This document shows positions 28,641 to 37,286 of a stretch of DNA of 64,000 nucleotides, one piece after another. A program made the position numbers and the translations under genes. How positions within the stretch are numbered: position 1 is the first letter of the stretch; every line of letters starts with the position of its first letter. The stretch covers positions 144,761 to 208,760 of the forward strand of contig JAHDEM010000001.1 in NCBI GenBank assembly GCA_020628895.1, read 5' to 3'. Below the pieces are notes generated by a model that ran no database searches, was not told the origin of the DNA, and saw only the letters and a program-made list of their open reading frames with translations. This DNA comes from Candidatus Endobugula sp. GTDB taxonomy: Bacteria; Pseudomonadota; Gammaproteobacteria; Pseudomonadales; Cellvibrionaceae.

Positions 28641-28675
28641 GTTAGTGCGCTTTATTAAAAGCGTACTAACCTTTT
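28641..28675 (+). terminator. Terminator of island A operon
   Basis: Stem GTTAGTGCGCTTT (28641-28653) with AAAGCGTACTAAC (28658-28670), one G-U pair, a 4-base loop and a short T run. It begins just after the Spy-like gene. Confidence 0.75.
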
Positions 28676-29006
28676 ACTCAAAAATTTTTTGTCTCAATAA
28701 AACATTTCTTTGTATATAGAAAACCTTACTAATTGATTCTTTTATACAGGTTCGAATTACGGACAAACCCTCGGTTACAACAAGGATAATATTCTATTCA
28801 TTTTTTATATTTCACTCCGTTTTAGTATCATTTGATTGTCAATTGTTCTTAAAACCATCGATGAAATGTCTATTGAGCACTGCTTACCAGTAAATGATTG
28901 GTCCGATAATCTTCGTACGTATTAATGACCTACTATTGTCTGGTAATCTAGTTAGAGGGTGACGGGTACAGCCTCTTCATCATTCAATTCGAGTAATAAA
29001 ATCTCT
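28676..29006. other. Intergenic region before the mechanosensitive channel genes
   Basis: No gene or repeat was recognised. It presumably holds the promoter for the downstream MscS operon; no clear consensus is visible. Confidence 0.3.
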
Positions 29007-29102
29007 ATGCTTGATGAAGCAACATTTGGTACTATCAAAGGTAGCAAAAAGCCTATCAAACGAACGTCAATAAAGCGTAACAACAAACTCAAGGTAGACT
29101 GA
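29007..29102 (+). CDS. Possible 31-residue leader ORF coupled to the MscS gene
   Basis: A basic 31-residue frame (M-L-D-E-A-T-F-G-T-I-K then many Lys/Arg) whose TGA overlaps the next ATG as ATGA. The overlap suggests translational coupling or a regulatory leader. It lacks a clear Shine-Dalgarno and could be chance. The K-P-I-K-R-T-S-I-K-R segment also resembles the basic start of some phage proteins, so a gene remnant is possible. Confidence 0.3.
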   Translation: MLDEATFGTIKGSKKPIKRTSIKRNNKLKVD

Positions 29103-29941
29103 TGGATAATCTTAGTACACTTCTTACTCAATTAATCAGTAGCCATAAACTCGCTTTCTCCTTTTTGCTGATTATCCTGTTGCTTATTTTTCGATGGGCT
29201 TTAATCAGGGTGATCAGGCAACGTAATATTCTGGATTCTGAGTCCCCACGTCGCTGGGTGAACAGCATCACTAACCTGACAACACTCTTAATTGCTGCAG
29301 GTTTAGTGGTTACTTGGTTACCCGAGATCCGCTTATTTGCCTTGTCCATTACTGCTTTTGCAGTTGCGATTGTTCTGGCCACTCGTGAGTTTATTCAATG
29401 TCTAGTAGGGTCATTGTATTTAGCGAGCTCTCGTGCATTTTCAATAGGTGATTGGGTCTGTATTAACGATAATTATGGAGAGGTTGTGACAAGCGATTGG
29501 TTAAGTACAACACTACTAGAAATCGACATGATATCAAATAAGTATGAATATACTGGAAAAACGCTCATTATTCCCAATAATCTTTTTGTTAGCGGCACCG
29601 TACATAATTTAAACTTTATTCGACGTTATGTATTGCATACGTTCTCTATTACTATGGAACCTGAAAAAACCGATTTTAGCTCACTAAAACTGAAATTATT
29701 GAATAATGCTAAAGAATACTGCAAGGATTTCCAAGAAGTGGCTGGACGATATGGCAATTTAATCGAAAAAAGATTAGGGATTCAATTAAATAATTCAGAA
29801 CCGAGCATTAAAATTGGTACGACGGACTTAGGAAAAAATATATTGACTATCTCGATATTTTGCCCAACTCATGAAGCGACGAATATTGAGCAAAAGTTAA
29901 CAGAAGATTTTATGAGAATATACTATGAAAGAGCCGAATAG
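29102..29941 (+). CDS. MscS-family mechanosensitive channel domain protein, short
   Basis: 279 residues. Three N-terminal helices (about 15-32, 60-78, 85-105) lead into an MscS beta domain with F-S-I-G-D-W-V-C-I and the L-I-I-P-N-N-L-F-V-S-G-T segment. MscS proteins open under membrane tension to release osmolytes. This member is short and its pore helix lacks the usual Gly/Ala repeat, so gating may differ. The 3' end overlaps the next MscS gene by 17 bases, implying a co-translated pair. Confidence 0.78.
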   Translation: MDNLSTLLTQLISSHKLAFSFLLIILLLIFRWALIRVIRQRNILDSESPRRWVNSITNLTTLLIAAGLVVTWLPEIRLFALSITAFAVAIVLATREFIQCLVGSLYLASSRAFSIGDWVCINDNYGEVVTSDWLSTTLLEIDMISNKYEYTGKTLIIPNNLFVSGTVHNLNFIRRYVLHTFSITMEPEKTDFSSLKLKLLNNAKEYCKDFQEVAGRYGNLIEKRLGIQLNNSEPSIKIGTTDLGKNILTISIFCPTHEATNIEQKLTEDFMRIYYERAE

Positions 29942-31223
29942 TTTTTTGGAAAGACTAGATTCATACATATCATCCGTATGGTCCAGTGAATACCTGTACG
30001 CCGAAATGGTTATCATATGCTGCTGTCTTTTGGGTGCTTATATTTTTTCTTTAATTTCAATAAAGTATATACATCAAGTATCTAATCGGGTTACTGGTTT
30101 TTTAAAGGTGATTAGTAATATTTTCTTATCTTTTGAAAAAGTAATTTTTCCACTCACATTGGTTTTCTCTCTTAATCTCTTAAAAGCCATATACTTTGAA
30201 GCCAATATACAGCTATTACTGATAAACACTACTATATCCATAGTGACGCTGTGGCTATTTTACACATTGATTGACTCATTTTTCTCTAATTCAACTATTC
30301 GAAAAATTATTCTTTGTGTAGGATTGCCAATCCTAATATTTCATTTAACTGGTGCGCTTGGAGATATTATTGATGTATTAGATGCAACAGCGATAGCGAT
30401 AGGGGATATTCGTGTTTCTTTATACAGCATTTCTAAAATTATTATTTTTGGTACGCTACTTTTTTGGTTGGGTCGATTATCAAATTCTACCGGTAAAAAA
30501 TTTATTAAAAAGCAGGTAGGGCTAGATCTAAGAACACAAGAGATATTATCAAAGCTATTCGAAATTGCTGTATTTTGCCTCTTTTTCATTCTTTTACTTC
30601 AGGTAATGGGAATCAATTTAACAGCTTTGGCAGTGTTTGGTGGCGCTATTGCTGTAGGTTTGGGCTTTGGTCTGCAATCAATCGCATCAAACTTTATTTC
30701 TGGCATTATTATTCTGCTAGATCGCTCTGTTTCTTTAAATGATTACATAGAAATGGAGGATGGGAAATCAGGGCGTGTGACCGAAATGACGTTAAGGGCA
30801 ACCACATTAGAAACCTATGATGGTAAAGATATTGTAGTCCCCAATGAAAAGTTTATTAGTAGTGCTTTTGTTAACTGGACGCACAAAGACCCTAAACAAC
30901 GCTATAGAATTGATTTTTCTGTTGCTTATTCAACCGACGTTCGTCAATTAGTTGAACTGCTTAAGAGTGTCGTGTCTGATCACCCGCAAGTCTTGAGTGG
31001 GGATACATTTACTGAGGAAGAGCAACCTGATTGTGAAATTGATAGCTTTGGAGACTCTGGTATTAACATGTTTGTTGAGTTTTGGATAGAAGGTATTGAT
31101 GATGGAAAAAATAGGGTAGGCGGAGATCTACTATTATCTATTTTGGAAACCATTCGAGAAAATGGGTTTGAAATTCCTTTCCCGCAAAGAGAAGTACGTA
31201 TTATTAAACCAACTAAAAAATAG
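29925..31223 (+). CDS. MscS-family mechanosensitive channel
   Basis: 432 residues with about six helices. The pore helix G-G-A-I-A-V-G-L-G-F-G-L-Q-S-I-A-S-N-F-I-S-G is canonical for MscS. The beta domain has L-N-D-Y-I-E-M-E-D-G-K-S-G-R-V and V-V-P-N-E-K-F-I-S. It acts as a tension-gated channel in the inner membrane. It overlaps the preceding short MscS gene, so hetero-oligomer formation is possible but only inferred. A broken small membrane gene follows after nine bases. Confidence 0.88.
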   Translation: MKEPNSFLERLDSYISSVWSSEYLYAEMVIICCCLLGAYIFSLISIKYIHQVSNRVTGFLKVISNIFLSFEKVIFPLTLVFSLNLLKAIYFEANIQLLLINTTISIVTLWLFYTLIDSFFSNSTIRKIILCVGLPILIFHLTGALGDIIDVLDATAIAIGDIRVSLYSISKIIIFGTLLFWLGRLSNSTGKKFIKKQVGLDLRTQEILSKLFEIAVFCLFFILLLQVMGINLTALAVFGGAIAVGLGFGLQSIASNFISGIIILLDRSVSLNDYIEMEDGKSGRVTEMTLRATTLETYDGKDIVVPNEKFISSAFVNWTHKDPKQRYRIDFSVAYSTDVRQLVELLKSVVSDHPQVLSGDTFTEEEQPDCEIDSFGDSGINMFVEFWIEGIDDGKNRVGGDLLLSILETIRENGFEIPFPQREVRIIKPTKK

Positions 31224-31232
31224 AGGCTTGGC

Positions 31233-31528
31233 ATGATGACTCATCGCATTAAAAAGGTTTTTGATTTAATCGTAGGAGCTGTATTTTCTATTATTTTGAT
31301 ACTCAACCCACAAGGCTAACATTTATTATCGGTCTTGCCATTATTTTTATTATTAGAGAAATATTGATCGGCTTATTTAAGCATAATCTGATAGTAAGCA
31401 TGATTTATGCACTAATGGCATTAATTTTTGTACTAGGAATACTTCGAGTGCATCCATTATTTTGTATCGACAAAAAAATTATATTAAAGCATCGTCAGAT
31501 ATGTGTAACTAAAACTCAGAGTCGATAG
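31233..31528 (+). pseudogene. Frameshifted small membrane protein gene
   Basis: From the ATG at 31233 the frame reads M-M-T-H-R-I-K-K-V-F-D-L-I-V-G-A and stops at 31317-31319. Another frame takes over around 31303-31316 (P-T-R-L-T-F-I-I-G-L-A-I) and runs through two further hydrophobic helices to a TAG at 31526-31528. Together they would give about a 98-residue, three-helix membrane protein, so one frameshift (natural or a sequencing error) has split the gene. It is probably the third gene of the MscS operon. Its end overlaps the 3' end of hdfR on the other strand. Family not recognised. Confidence 0.6.
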
Positions 31529-32396
31529 GCGCTAGTGTTGTTTCAGGCTTAATGTCTCTTGCTTTTAAGAAATTGATAATAGGGCCTAATGAAAGACTGG
31601 TTTCTGCCCCACTGAGATAAACAACGTAAACTTCTTGTTTAATTTCTAATGAATCTGCAACTTGAAATAGTAGTTCATCATCCAGATAGGTTTGTACCAG
31701 GGCTCTGGGTAAATAGGCAGCACCTCTGTGACTTAAAATAAACTCTAATGCTATCCGGCTTTGTGCTGTATGCAATATGGGGGCTGCTGGCTCAGTAAAT
31801 AACTTTGCCTGCTGGATGTTAAAAGCGGTTCCCCAATCAACAAATACATGTCCAAGCGACGGTATGTCATCTACTTGTTGCTTATCTACGTTGCAAACCA
31901 TTATCAACTCCAAGTCGCCAATTATCTCTGCTTTAAAGTCATTATTGGCTGGTGGATCAAGGGTTGCGAATAGATCAACACGTCCTCCCAGTAGAGAACG
32001 TACTAAATGTTGAGAAGTGTTGATTTCGGTGCGCATATACAGATTAGGGAATTTAATGGATAACCTCGGTAGCAATGACTGTAAAAAGGTATCCCAGAGA
32101 TTCGAAGTGCCGCCTAATGACATTTGTGTATTTTTCTTCGATGGGACACCGACTTCTTGAATGGCGAGCTGCCATGACGCCAATAGGCTCTCAGCATGCG
32201 GTATTAAGCGCTCTCCAGCCGTAGTCAGCAATATATTATTACGTTGTCGGGTAAAAACAGGCATTCCCAGAACAGTCTCAATCTGCTTTATTCGGGAACT
32301 GACCGCTGATTGAGTCAAAAAGAGGTTTTCAGCTGCGTGCCCAAAGTGACGAGTTTTGGCCACTTCAAGAAATGTTCTTAACAGATCGGTATTCAT
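31509..32396 (-). CDS. hdfR: LysR-family regulator, HdfR-like
   Basis: 295 residues from the ATG at 32396; a start four codons upstream is possible. The N-terminal helix-turn-helix M-N-T-D-L-L-R-T-F-L-E-V-A-K-T-R-H-F-G closely matches E. coli HdfR, followed by the substrate-binding domain of LysR proteins. In E. coli HdfR represses flhDC and activates gltBD. Here it is divergent from a maoP homologue, the same arrangement as in E. coli. The C-terminal end overlaps the broken membrane gene. Confidence 0.85.
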   Translation of the reverse strand: MNTDLLRTFLEVAKTRHFGHAAENLFLTQSAVSSRIKQIETVLGMPVFTRQRNNILLTTAGERLIPHAESLLASWQLAIQEVGVPSKKNTQMSLGGTSNLWDTFLQSLLPRLSIKFPNLYMRTEINTSQHLVRSLLGGRVDLFATLDPPANNDFKAEIIGDLELIMVCNVDKQQVDDIPSLGHVFVDWGTAFNIQQAKLFTEPAAPILHTAQSRIALEFILSHRGAAYLPRALVQTYLDDELLFQVADSLEIKQEVYVVYLSGAETSLSLGPIINFLKARDIKPETTLAPIDSEF

Positions 32397-32516
32397 TATA
32401 ACCCTCATCGATCGATTTTTTTTATCGATAACTAGAAAAAAACATCATTTTACTAAGTTCTCATTCAATACCACAATAAATATCTATAGATAATCTGATA
32501 AGAGAATTTTATTGAT
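32397..32516. promoter_or_regulatory. hdfR-maoP divergent promoter region
   Basis: A 120-base AT-rich region with two palindromes: ATCGATCGAT (32407-32416) and TATCTATAGATA (32481-32492). Either could be an HdfR operator, since LysR proteins commonly bind such dyads next to their own gene. This is inference from position. Confidence 0.4.
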
Positions 32517-32867
32517 ATGTCTGTTTTGAGTTCATTTAGTAGCAATAAGAAATTTCATGAGGAAAAACACTTTCCTTACGGTATCGCACGAAGCGGCGAG
32601 TTCAATAAGAGCCAAGCGACATTGCTGGAGACTTATGGAGTGGCTTACCAAGAGCTACACTCAGGGGTACGTAAACCAGTAAACAAGGAAGAGATAGACT
32701 TTGTATCCGTCTGTCTAGGTAACAAAAAGGCTAACACACAACATGAAATCGCTTGGATGCGCTATTGCCAAAAAATAGAGGAACGGAAGACGCTTCCTAC
32801 TTTAAGAAATACAAGAATGAAAGATGAAATGAGTGATAGCACCTCAATAATTCAGGATTTTCGGTGA
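32517..32867 (+). CDS. maoP: MaoP-like (DUF413) protein
   Basis: 116 residues. F-P-Y-G-I-A-R-S-G-E-F-N-K-S-Q-A-T-L-L-E-T-Y-G and E-I-D-F-V-S-V-C-L-G match the DUF413/YifE family. In E. coli MaoP, with the maoS site, organises the Ori macrodomain of the chromosome. The neighbouring divergent hdfR repeats the E. coli context. It lies seven bases upstream of the ATP-grasp gene and may be co-transcribed with it. Confidence 0.85.
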   Translation: MSVLSSFSSNKKFHEEKHFPYGIARSGEFNKSQATLLETYGVAYQELHSGVRKPVNKEEIDFVSVCLGNKKANTQHEIAWMRYCQKIEERKTLPTLRNTRMKDEMSDSTSIIQDFR

Positions 32868-32874
32868 AATACGT

Positions 32875-33909
32875 ATGAAAATTTGTTTCGTAATGTACCC
32901 GTGGGATCGTATAGAACCAGAAACGGATAGCACTTTAAGATTAATCCACGAAGCAGCTTCACGCGGTATAACCGTAGCTGTAACAACCCCTAATAATCTC
33001 ACAATTCGAGAAAGTGTTGCCTTTGCATTTTGTAACGTTCTCAAAAAATCTATCAAGGTTAGCAATAACATTCCGTCATTCTATAAAACTGCCGAATTTA
33101 AACGTTGCAAGCTTCCGCTTGGCGGGTTTGATGCGATCGTAATGCGAGCTAACCCGCCATTGGATACAACCGCGTTAAACTTTCTGGATTCTGTACGCAA
33201 CGATGTCTTTATCATGAACGACATTGATGGCTTGCGTATAGCCAACAACAAACTGTATCCAGCCTCTTTTAGTGGTGAGGCGGCCCAATTTATTCCTGGC
33301 ACTTATGTCTCTAAAAGCCAAGATTATTTAGAGCAGGTTTTGGAAGAATCGAAAACAGAAAAAATGATCATGAAGCCTCTCAATGGTTTTGGTGGGCAAG
33401 GCGTTATTGTCGTCGAAAAAAATGCACAGCAAAATTTTAGATCACTGTTGGAGTTCTATATAGGCCGAGAGCAGGGTAACTACGTGATTTTGCAGGAATA
33501 TGTTGAGGGAGCAGACCAAGGCGATGTTCGTATCTTATTGCTTAACGGTGAACCTATTGGCGCAATGCGAAGAGTGCCTTCCGGAAGCGATATTCGTTCC
33601 AATATTCATGCCGGAGGCAAGGAAGTTAAACATACATTAACAAAAGAAGAAAAATTATTATGTAAGGCATTAGGGCCACAGCTAGTGCGTGATGGCTTGT
33701 ATCTAGTTGGGCTTGATGTAATCAATGGAAAGTTAATCGAAATTAATGTCCTTAGTCCGGGTGGTATTTCACGGATTAACAAGTTAAACCGAACCAAACT
33801 GCAAAAACTGGTTATAGATTTCCTTGAAAATGTAGTCTCTACGCGAGAGTTAGTGATTGAACGAAAGAACTCATTCCGTAAGGTGATTGAAGATGCAGAA
33901 GCTATCTGA
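32875..33909 (+). CDS. ATP-grasp ligase, glutathione-synthetase-like
   Basis: 344 residues. The fold order is that of GshB: an N-terminal Rossmann-like domain (M-K-I-C-F-V-M-Y-P-W-D), the substrate loop M-R-A-N-P-P-L-D, and the ATP-grasp motifs M-K-P-L-N-G-F-G-G-Q-G-V, L-Q-E-Y-V-E-G-A-D-Q-G-D-V-R and E-I-N-V-L-S-P-G-G-I. It should ligate an amino acid or peptide carboxylate to an amine using ATP. The coding end overlaps the next gene, which carries amidohydrolase and peptidase domains. True glutathione synthase is unlikely given this partner. Confidence 0.85.
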   Translation: MKICFVMYPWDRIEPETDSTLRLIHEAASRGITVAVTTPNNLTIRESVAFAFCNVLKKSIKVSNNIPSFYKTAEFKRCKLPLGGFDAIVMRANPPLDTTALNFLDSVRNDVFIMNDIDGLRIANNKLYPASFSGEAAQFIPGTYVSKSQDYLEQVLEESKTEKMIMKPLNGFGGQGVIVVEKNAQQNFRSLLEFYIGREQGNYVILQEYVEGADQGDVRILLLNGEPIGAMRRVPSGSDIRSNIHAGGKEVKHTLTKEEKLLCKALGPQLVRDGLYLVGLDVINGKLIEINVLSPGGISRINKLNRTKLQKLVIDFLENVVSTRELVIERKNSFRKVIEDAEAI

Positions 33910-35938
33910 GCAAGAAATCATTCGACGTATTGATTCAAGCGAACAGTTTGAATGTGAATTGTTTGATGGTAGCTTCGTTATAAAGATTGAGTCTTATACA
34001 CCCATTATTTGTACTGCCATTCATGCAGGCAATCAATTTAGGTCAAATATTACAGACAGAATCGATCTATCTGAACAAGAAAGATTTTATGAAGAGGATC
34101 CATACACTGATCAATTAATTCAGTCGATGCCAATTACCTTAATTGCGCAAGATTCTCGTTATGAATATGATCTCAATCGACCCATATCAAATTGTATTTA
34201 TACCAAAGCTTGGGGAAAAACCGTTTGGAAGACCAAACTTTCACCCAAAGAAAGAGCAGAGAGTACCCGTAAGCATCAAGCATTTTATCGTGTGCTTGAT
34301 GCATTGGTGACTAAACTTGAAAATCAATTTGGTGCAACGCTTGTTTTCGATATCCATTCATACAACCATATACGCCGAGAAGAGGGGACACCTACGTTTA
34401 ATATTGGAACGGAACAAATTGATATGGATCGCTGGCATAGCGTCATCAGCTTGTCGCTGTCAAAACTCTCAGCAATTGACTTACCCAATATGCCTGTGAA
34501 TGCTGCTGAAAATAATGTTTTCTATGGCCGTGGTTATATGATTTCTCATATTAATAGCCGTTTTCAGAATTGTCTTGTATTACCTATCGAAGTAAAAAAA
34601 GTATTTATGGATGAGCTAACAGGGGAGCTTTATCCGCTTGTGATGCAATCTTTGTGCCAGCAATTTAAAGACTGTCTTGTTGATATAGCGGCTTTTTTCT
34701 CACGTCGTTTTACCTCTAAGAAAAAAATTAAAAAATTCGATATGCTGGCTGAAACAATGGATCCTGCCGTTACCAAAGTAGATCGAGCACTGTTTCAACT
34801 TGCTAAAGGCTTGGAGACATTACTTTATATCAACCCCATCAATATACCTGCTGAAAAAAAACAGTTTTTTAAATCTAACGGCAACTACCATCCAAATTTC
34901 AGATATCGTCAACTTGATATCGATCCTTACTGGTTTCGAGAAAAACTATATCGTTTGCCGATCAGTTCAATAAGAGATGCCAGCATTCAGTCTCTCTATC
35001 GAGACGTTGTCGATGGGCTAAGTGAAAAAATTGCCATGCTTGTAAAAGCAGGGCAGCCTGATTTTTTATATGAATCGCTTAAGTATTATGGAGAGCCTAG
35101 CTCAGTAGACGAACAAAATGCCCGTTTTTTGCTACACGCAAATCCCCTTGAGCATATGGACGACAGCCATGTTACAACAGATGCTTTGCTGAAAAAAATG
35201 AAAAATGCGGCTGCTCAATGGAATATGCCTTGTAAAGTTGAAACTAGCACAAAACTCGTTGCTGCTGCTATGGTTTCAAATAGCCGAAAAACAGTAATGA
35301 TTGCCAAAAATCTCAGCATTTCTAATACCGAAGCTGAAGCGCTTGTTCATCATGAGCTTGGGGTCCATATGGCGACCACCCTCAATGCATCGTCACAAAA
35401 ATTAAAAGTATTTTCATTGGGTTTACCAAGTAACACTCTTACTCAGGAAGGACTTGCCATCTTAAATGAATATCATTCTGGCAATATGACATTAGAGCGT
35501 TTACAAGGTCTAGCTTTGCGAGTACTCGCAGTGCGTGAAATGCTTAATCATAATGATTTTCGCCACACCTATAGTTTTTTAGTCGAGGATCATCACCTTT
35601 CTCAAGAAGCAGCCTTTAAATTGGCCGTGAGAGTACATAGAGGAGGAGGGTTCACCAAAGACTACCTCTACCTTAATGGAGTAAGTATGGCGTTGACGTT
35701 ATACAAAACTCAAAATATTAAGAACCTCTATGTTGGAAAAACAGGATTTGGCTACCTTCCCATCATTAATGAAATGATCGATAGACAGCTAGTACAGGAA
35801 CCTAAATATTATCCGTCTTTTCTTGATAGCCCTAAGGAAGTTTCTCCAATATTGGAGTATCTGATGAACTGTATTCGTCCGTCTGATCGCTACAGTACCA
35901 TTGGTTATAAACAAAATGGCGGTGTAATTGCTGCGTGA
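33893..35938 (+). CDS. N-formylglutamate amidohydrolase / QEGLA (DUF1704) fusion
   Basis: 681 residues from the ATG at 33893; a TTG six bases upstream is less likely. The first ~290 residues resemble N-formylglutamate amidohydrolase (T-A-I-H-A-G near the start and V-F-D-I-H-S-Y). The rest is a DUF1704 domain with the zinc motif H-H-E-L-G-V-H (about 483-489) and T-Q-E-G-L-A (about 517), the QEGLA signature. The DUF1704 fold is shared with eukaryotic tubulin tyrosine carboxypeptidases of the MATCAP type. Some relatives are annotated as modulating flavohaemoglobin expression. The start overlaps the ATP-grasp gene by 17 bases, so the pair very likely acts in one pathway. Confidence 0.85.
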   Translation: MQKLSEQEIIRRIDSSEQFECELFDGSFVIKIESYTPIICTAIHAGNQFRSNITDRIDLSEQERFYEEDPYTDQLIQSMPITLIAQDSRYEYDLNRPISNCIYTKAWGKTVWKTKLSPKERAESTRKHQAFYRVLDALVTKLENQFGATLVFDIHSYNHIRREEGTPTFNIGTEQIDMDRWHSVISLSLSKLSAIDLPNMPVNAAENNVFYGRGYMISHINSRFQNCLVLPIEVKKVFMDELTGELYPLVMQSLCQQFKDCLVDIAAFFSRRFTSKKKIKKFDMLAETMDPAVTKVDRALFQLAKGLETLLYINPINIPAEKKQFFKSNGNYHPNFRYRQLDIDPYWFREKLYRLPISSIRDASIQSLYRDVVDGLSEKIAMLVKAGQPDFLYESLKYYGEPSSVDEQNARFLLHANPLEHMDDSHVTTDALLKKMKNAAAQWNMPCKVETSTKLVAAAMVSNSRKTVMIAKNLSISNTEAEALVHHELGVHMATTLNASSQKLKVFSLGLPSNTLTQEGLAILNEYHSGNMTLERLQGLALRVLAVREMLNHNDFRHTYSFLVEDHHLSQEAAFKLAVRVHRGGGFTKDYLYLNGVSMALTLYKTQNIKNLYVGKTGFGYLPIINEMIDRQLVQEPKYYPSFLDSPKEVSPILEYLMNCIRPSDRYSTIGYKQNGGVIAA

Positions 35939-36251
35939 TACATAGTCGATCTCTGGGTGATTCTCTATAAAGAGGGGTAAAGTTCCACAACTCCTATCTA
36001 ACCTATTGAATTAAAAGAACTTTATAGTATATTTTATTCTATACTTCCTCTTGTTAATCAACATTAAAAATACGCCTTTAATGCTCTAAATATTCAACAC
36101 TTTAGTTTTAAAAGTCGCATATTCATGTTAAAAAGGATTTTAAAATAATTTCTTATATATTAGGCACTTAATTCAACGTAAGCAATAAATATTGCACGAA
36201 AATACAGCAATTACGGGTCAATTTTTGGCAACACCCAAAAGGAATTTAATC
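35939..36251. other. Intergenic region before the NdpA-like pair
   Basis: AT-rich, no gene. An AAAAGGAATTT tract (36237-36247) provides the Shine-Dalgarno for the ATG at 36252. No terminator was found after the QEGLA gene and no clear operator is visible. Confidence 0.35.
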
Positions 36252-37286
36252 ATGCAACTTACAAATCTAATATTTCATGAGCTTATTACTCAGCAGCACA
36301 GCTCAACCGTTGAAGTTATTCCACGAGAAGATGTTCTTCCACTTCCTAATGACAAAGCCGATCGCTTAGTTATTCAAGCTCGGCAAAGCTATAATAAAGA
36401 TTCAGGTGTTGCTTATGCTGATTTTGGACATGGTTGGTTTCCTGATTGTTTAAGTCAGTTAATTAACGATGAAATTGACTTTGTGTCTTTTTCCGAAAGC
36501 GGTTTGTCAGACTTAGAAGGGCGTATATCTAGAGAGCCGCTAACAACCGGTGGACATCTATTCTTTATACAATATGAGGAAGACAACACCCGGTACATGA
36601 TGACCCTCTTACTTAAGGATATTGACGGATTTGTCATTGATGATCAAAACATATCCGAGGGGCATATTTTAAACCTAGAAAAGCTACACTTTGCAGCCAG
36701 AATCAATATTGATAGATGGTTAAACCAAGAAACAGGCTATATTTCTTTTCTTAAAGGCAGTAAAAGGAAGGAGGTAAGTGATTATTTTAAAGGCTTCTTA
36801 TGTATAAACGAAGATAGTTTTAACGACCCTAAGCGTAATACAGATCTCCTAGTTGAGGCTATAAAAGAATACTGTAATGAGAATATTCAGAATGATACTG
36901 AAAAGTCCGAAATTAGAAATCGAATTACTGATGAAATCAGACGAAGAGTTGAAAATCAAGAAAGCGTGACAGTAACAGCTGTTGCAGCACTAATCAGCCC
37001 TGAAGAACCTGAACGGTTTACATCATTTGTTAATGCATCAGCCTATGATATTCAAGCCGAATTTCGGGCTGACCTGAATGCAATAAGAAAACTCACTCGC
37101 TACGCAGGTCGCACAAAAGATATCAATATAAGCTTTGAGGCTGAAGCAATGGAAGAGGGAAGAGTGAAATTTACAGAAACTACGAAAGATGGCGTTGTTA
37201 CCTCTACATTAACTATTTTTGATATTCCTGATAAGCTATTAGAAGAATTACGCAATAACACTGGCAGTAGTAATAATGTCAACTGA
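36252..37286 (+). CDS. Nucleoid-associated protein, NdpA/YejK-like
   Basis: 344 residues from the ATG at 36252, preceded by a good Shine-Dalgarno; a TTG 60 bases upstream is unlikely. The organisation matches the 37-kDa nucleoid-associated protein YejK/NdpA: L-T-N-L-I-F-H-E-L at the start, the middle T-G-Y-I-S-F-L-K-G followed by D-Y-F-K-G-F-L, and a C-terminal N-I-S-F-E-A-E segment. Such proteins bind DNA. Here it is not in the housekeeping yejK context but overlaps an unusual membrane-protein gene, suggesting a specialised accessory copy, possibly in phage or plasmid defence. This last point is inference. Confidence 0.78.
   Translation: MQLTNLIFHELITQQHSSTVEVIPREDVLPLPNDKADRLVIQARQSYNKDSGVAYADFGHGWFPDCLSQLINDEIDFVSFSESGLSDLEGRISREPLTTGGHLFFIQYEEDNTRYMMTLLLKDIDGFVIDDQNISEGHILNLEKLHFAARINIDRWLNQETGYISFLKGSKRKEVSDYFKGFLCINEDSFNDPKRNTDLLVEAIKEYCNENIQNDTEKSEIRNRITDEIRRRVENQESVTVTAVAALISPEEPERFTSFVNASAYDIQAEFRADLNAIRKLTRYAGRTKDINISFEAEAMEEGRVKFTETTKDGVVTSTLTIFDIPDKLLEELRNNTGSSNNVN

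Noticed and set aside
31233-31528. Assignment of the frameshifted gene to the PsiE family
   Set aside because: Only general hydrophobicity and size agree; no specific motif could be aligned.
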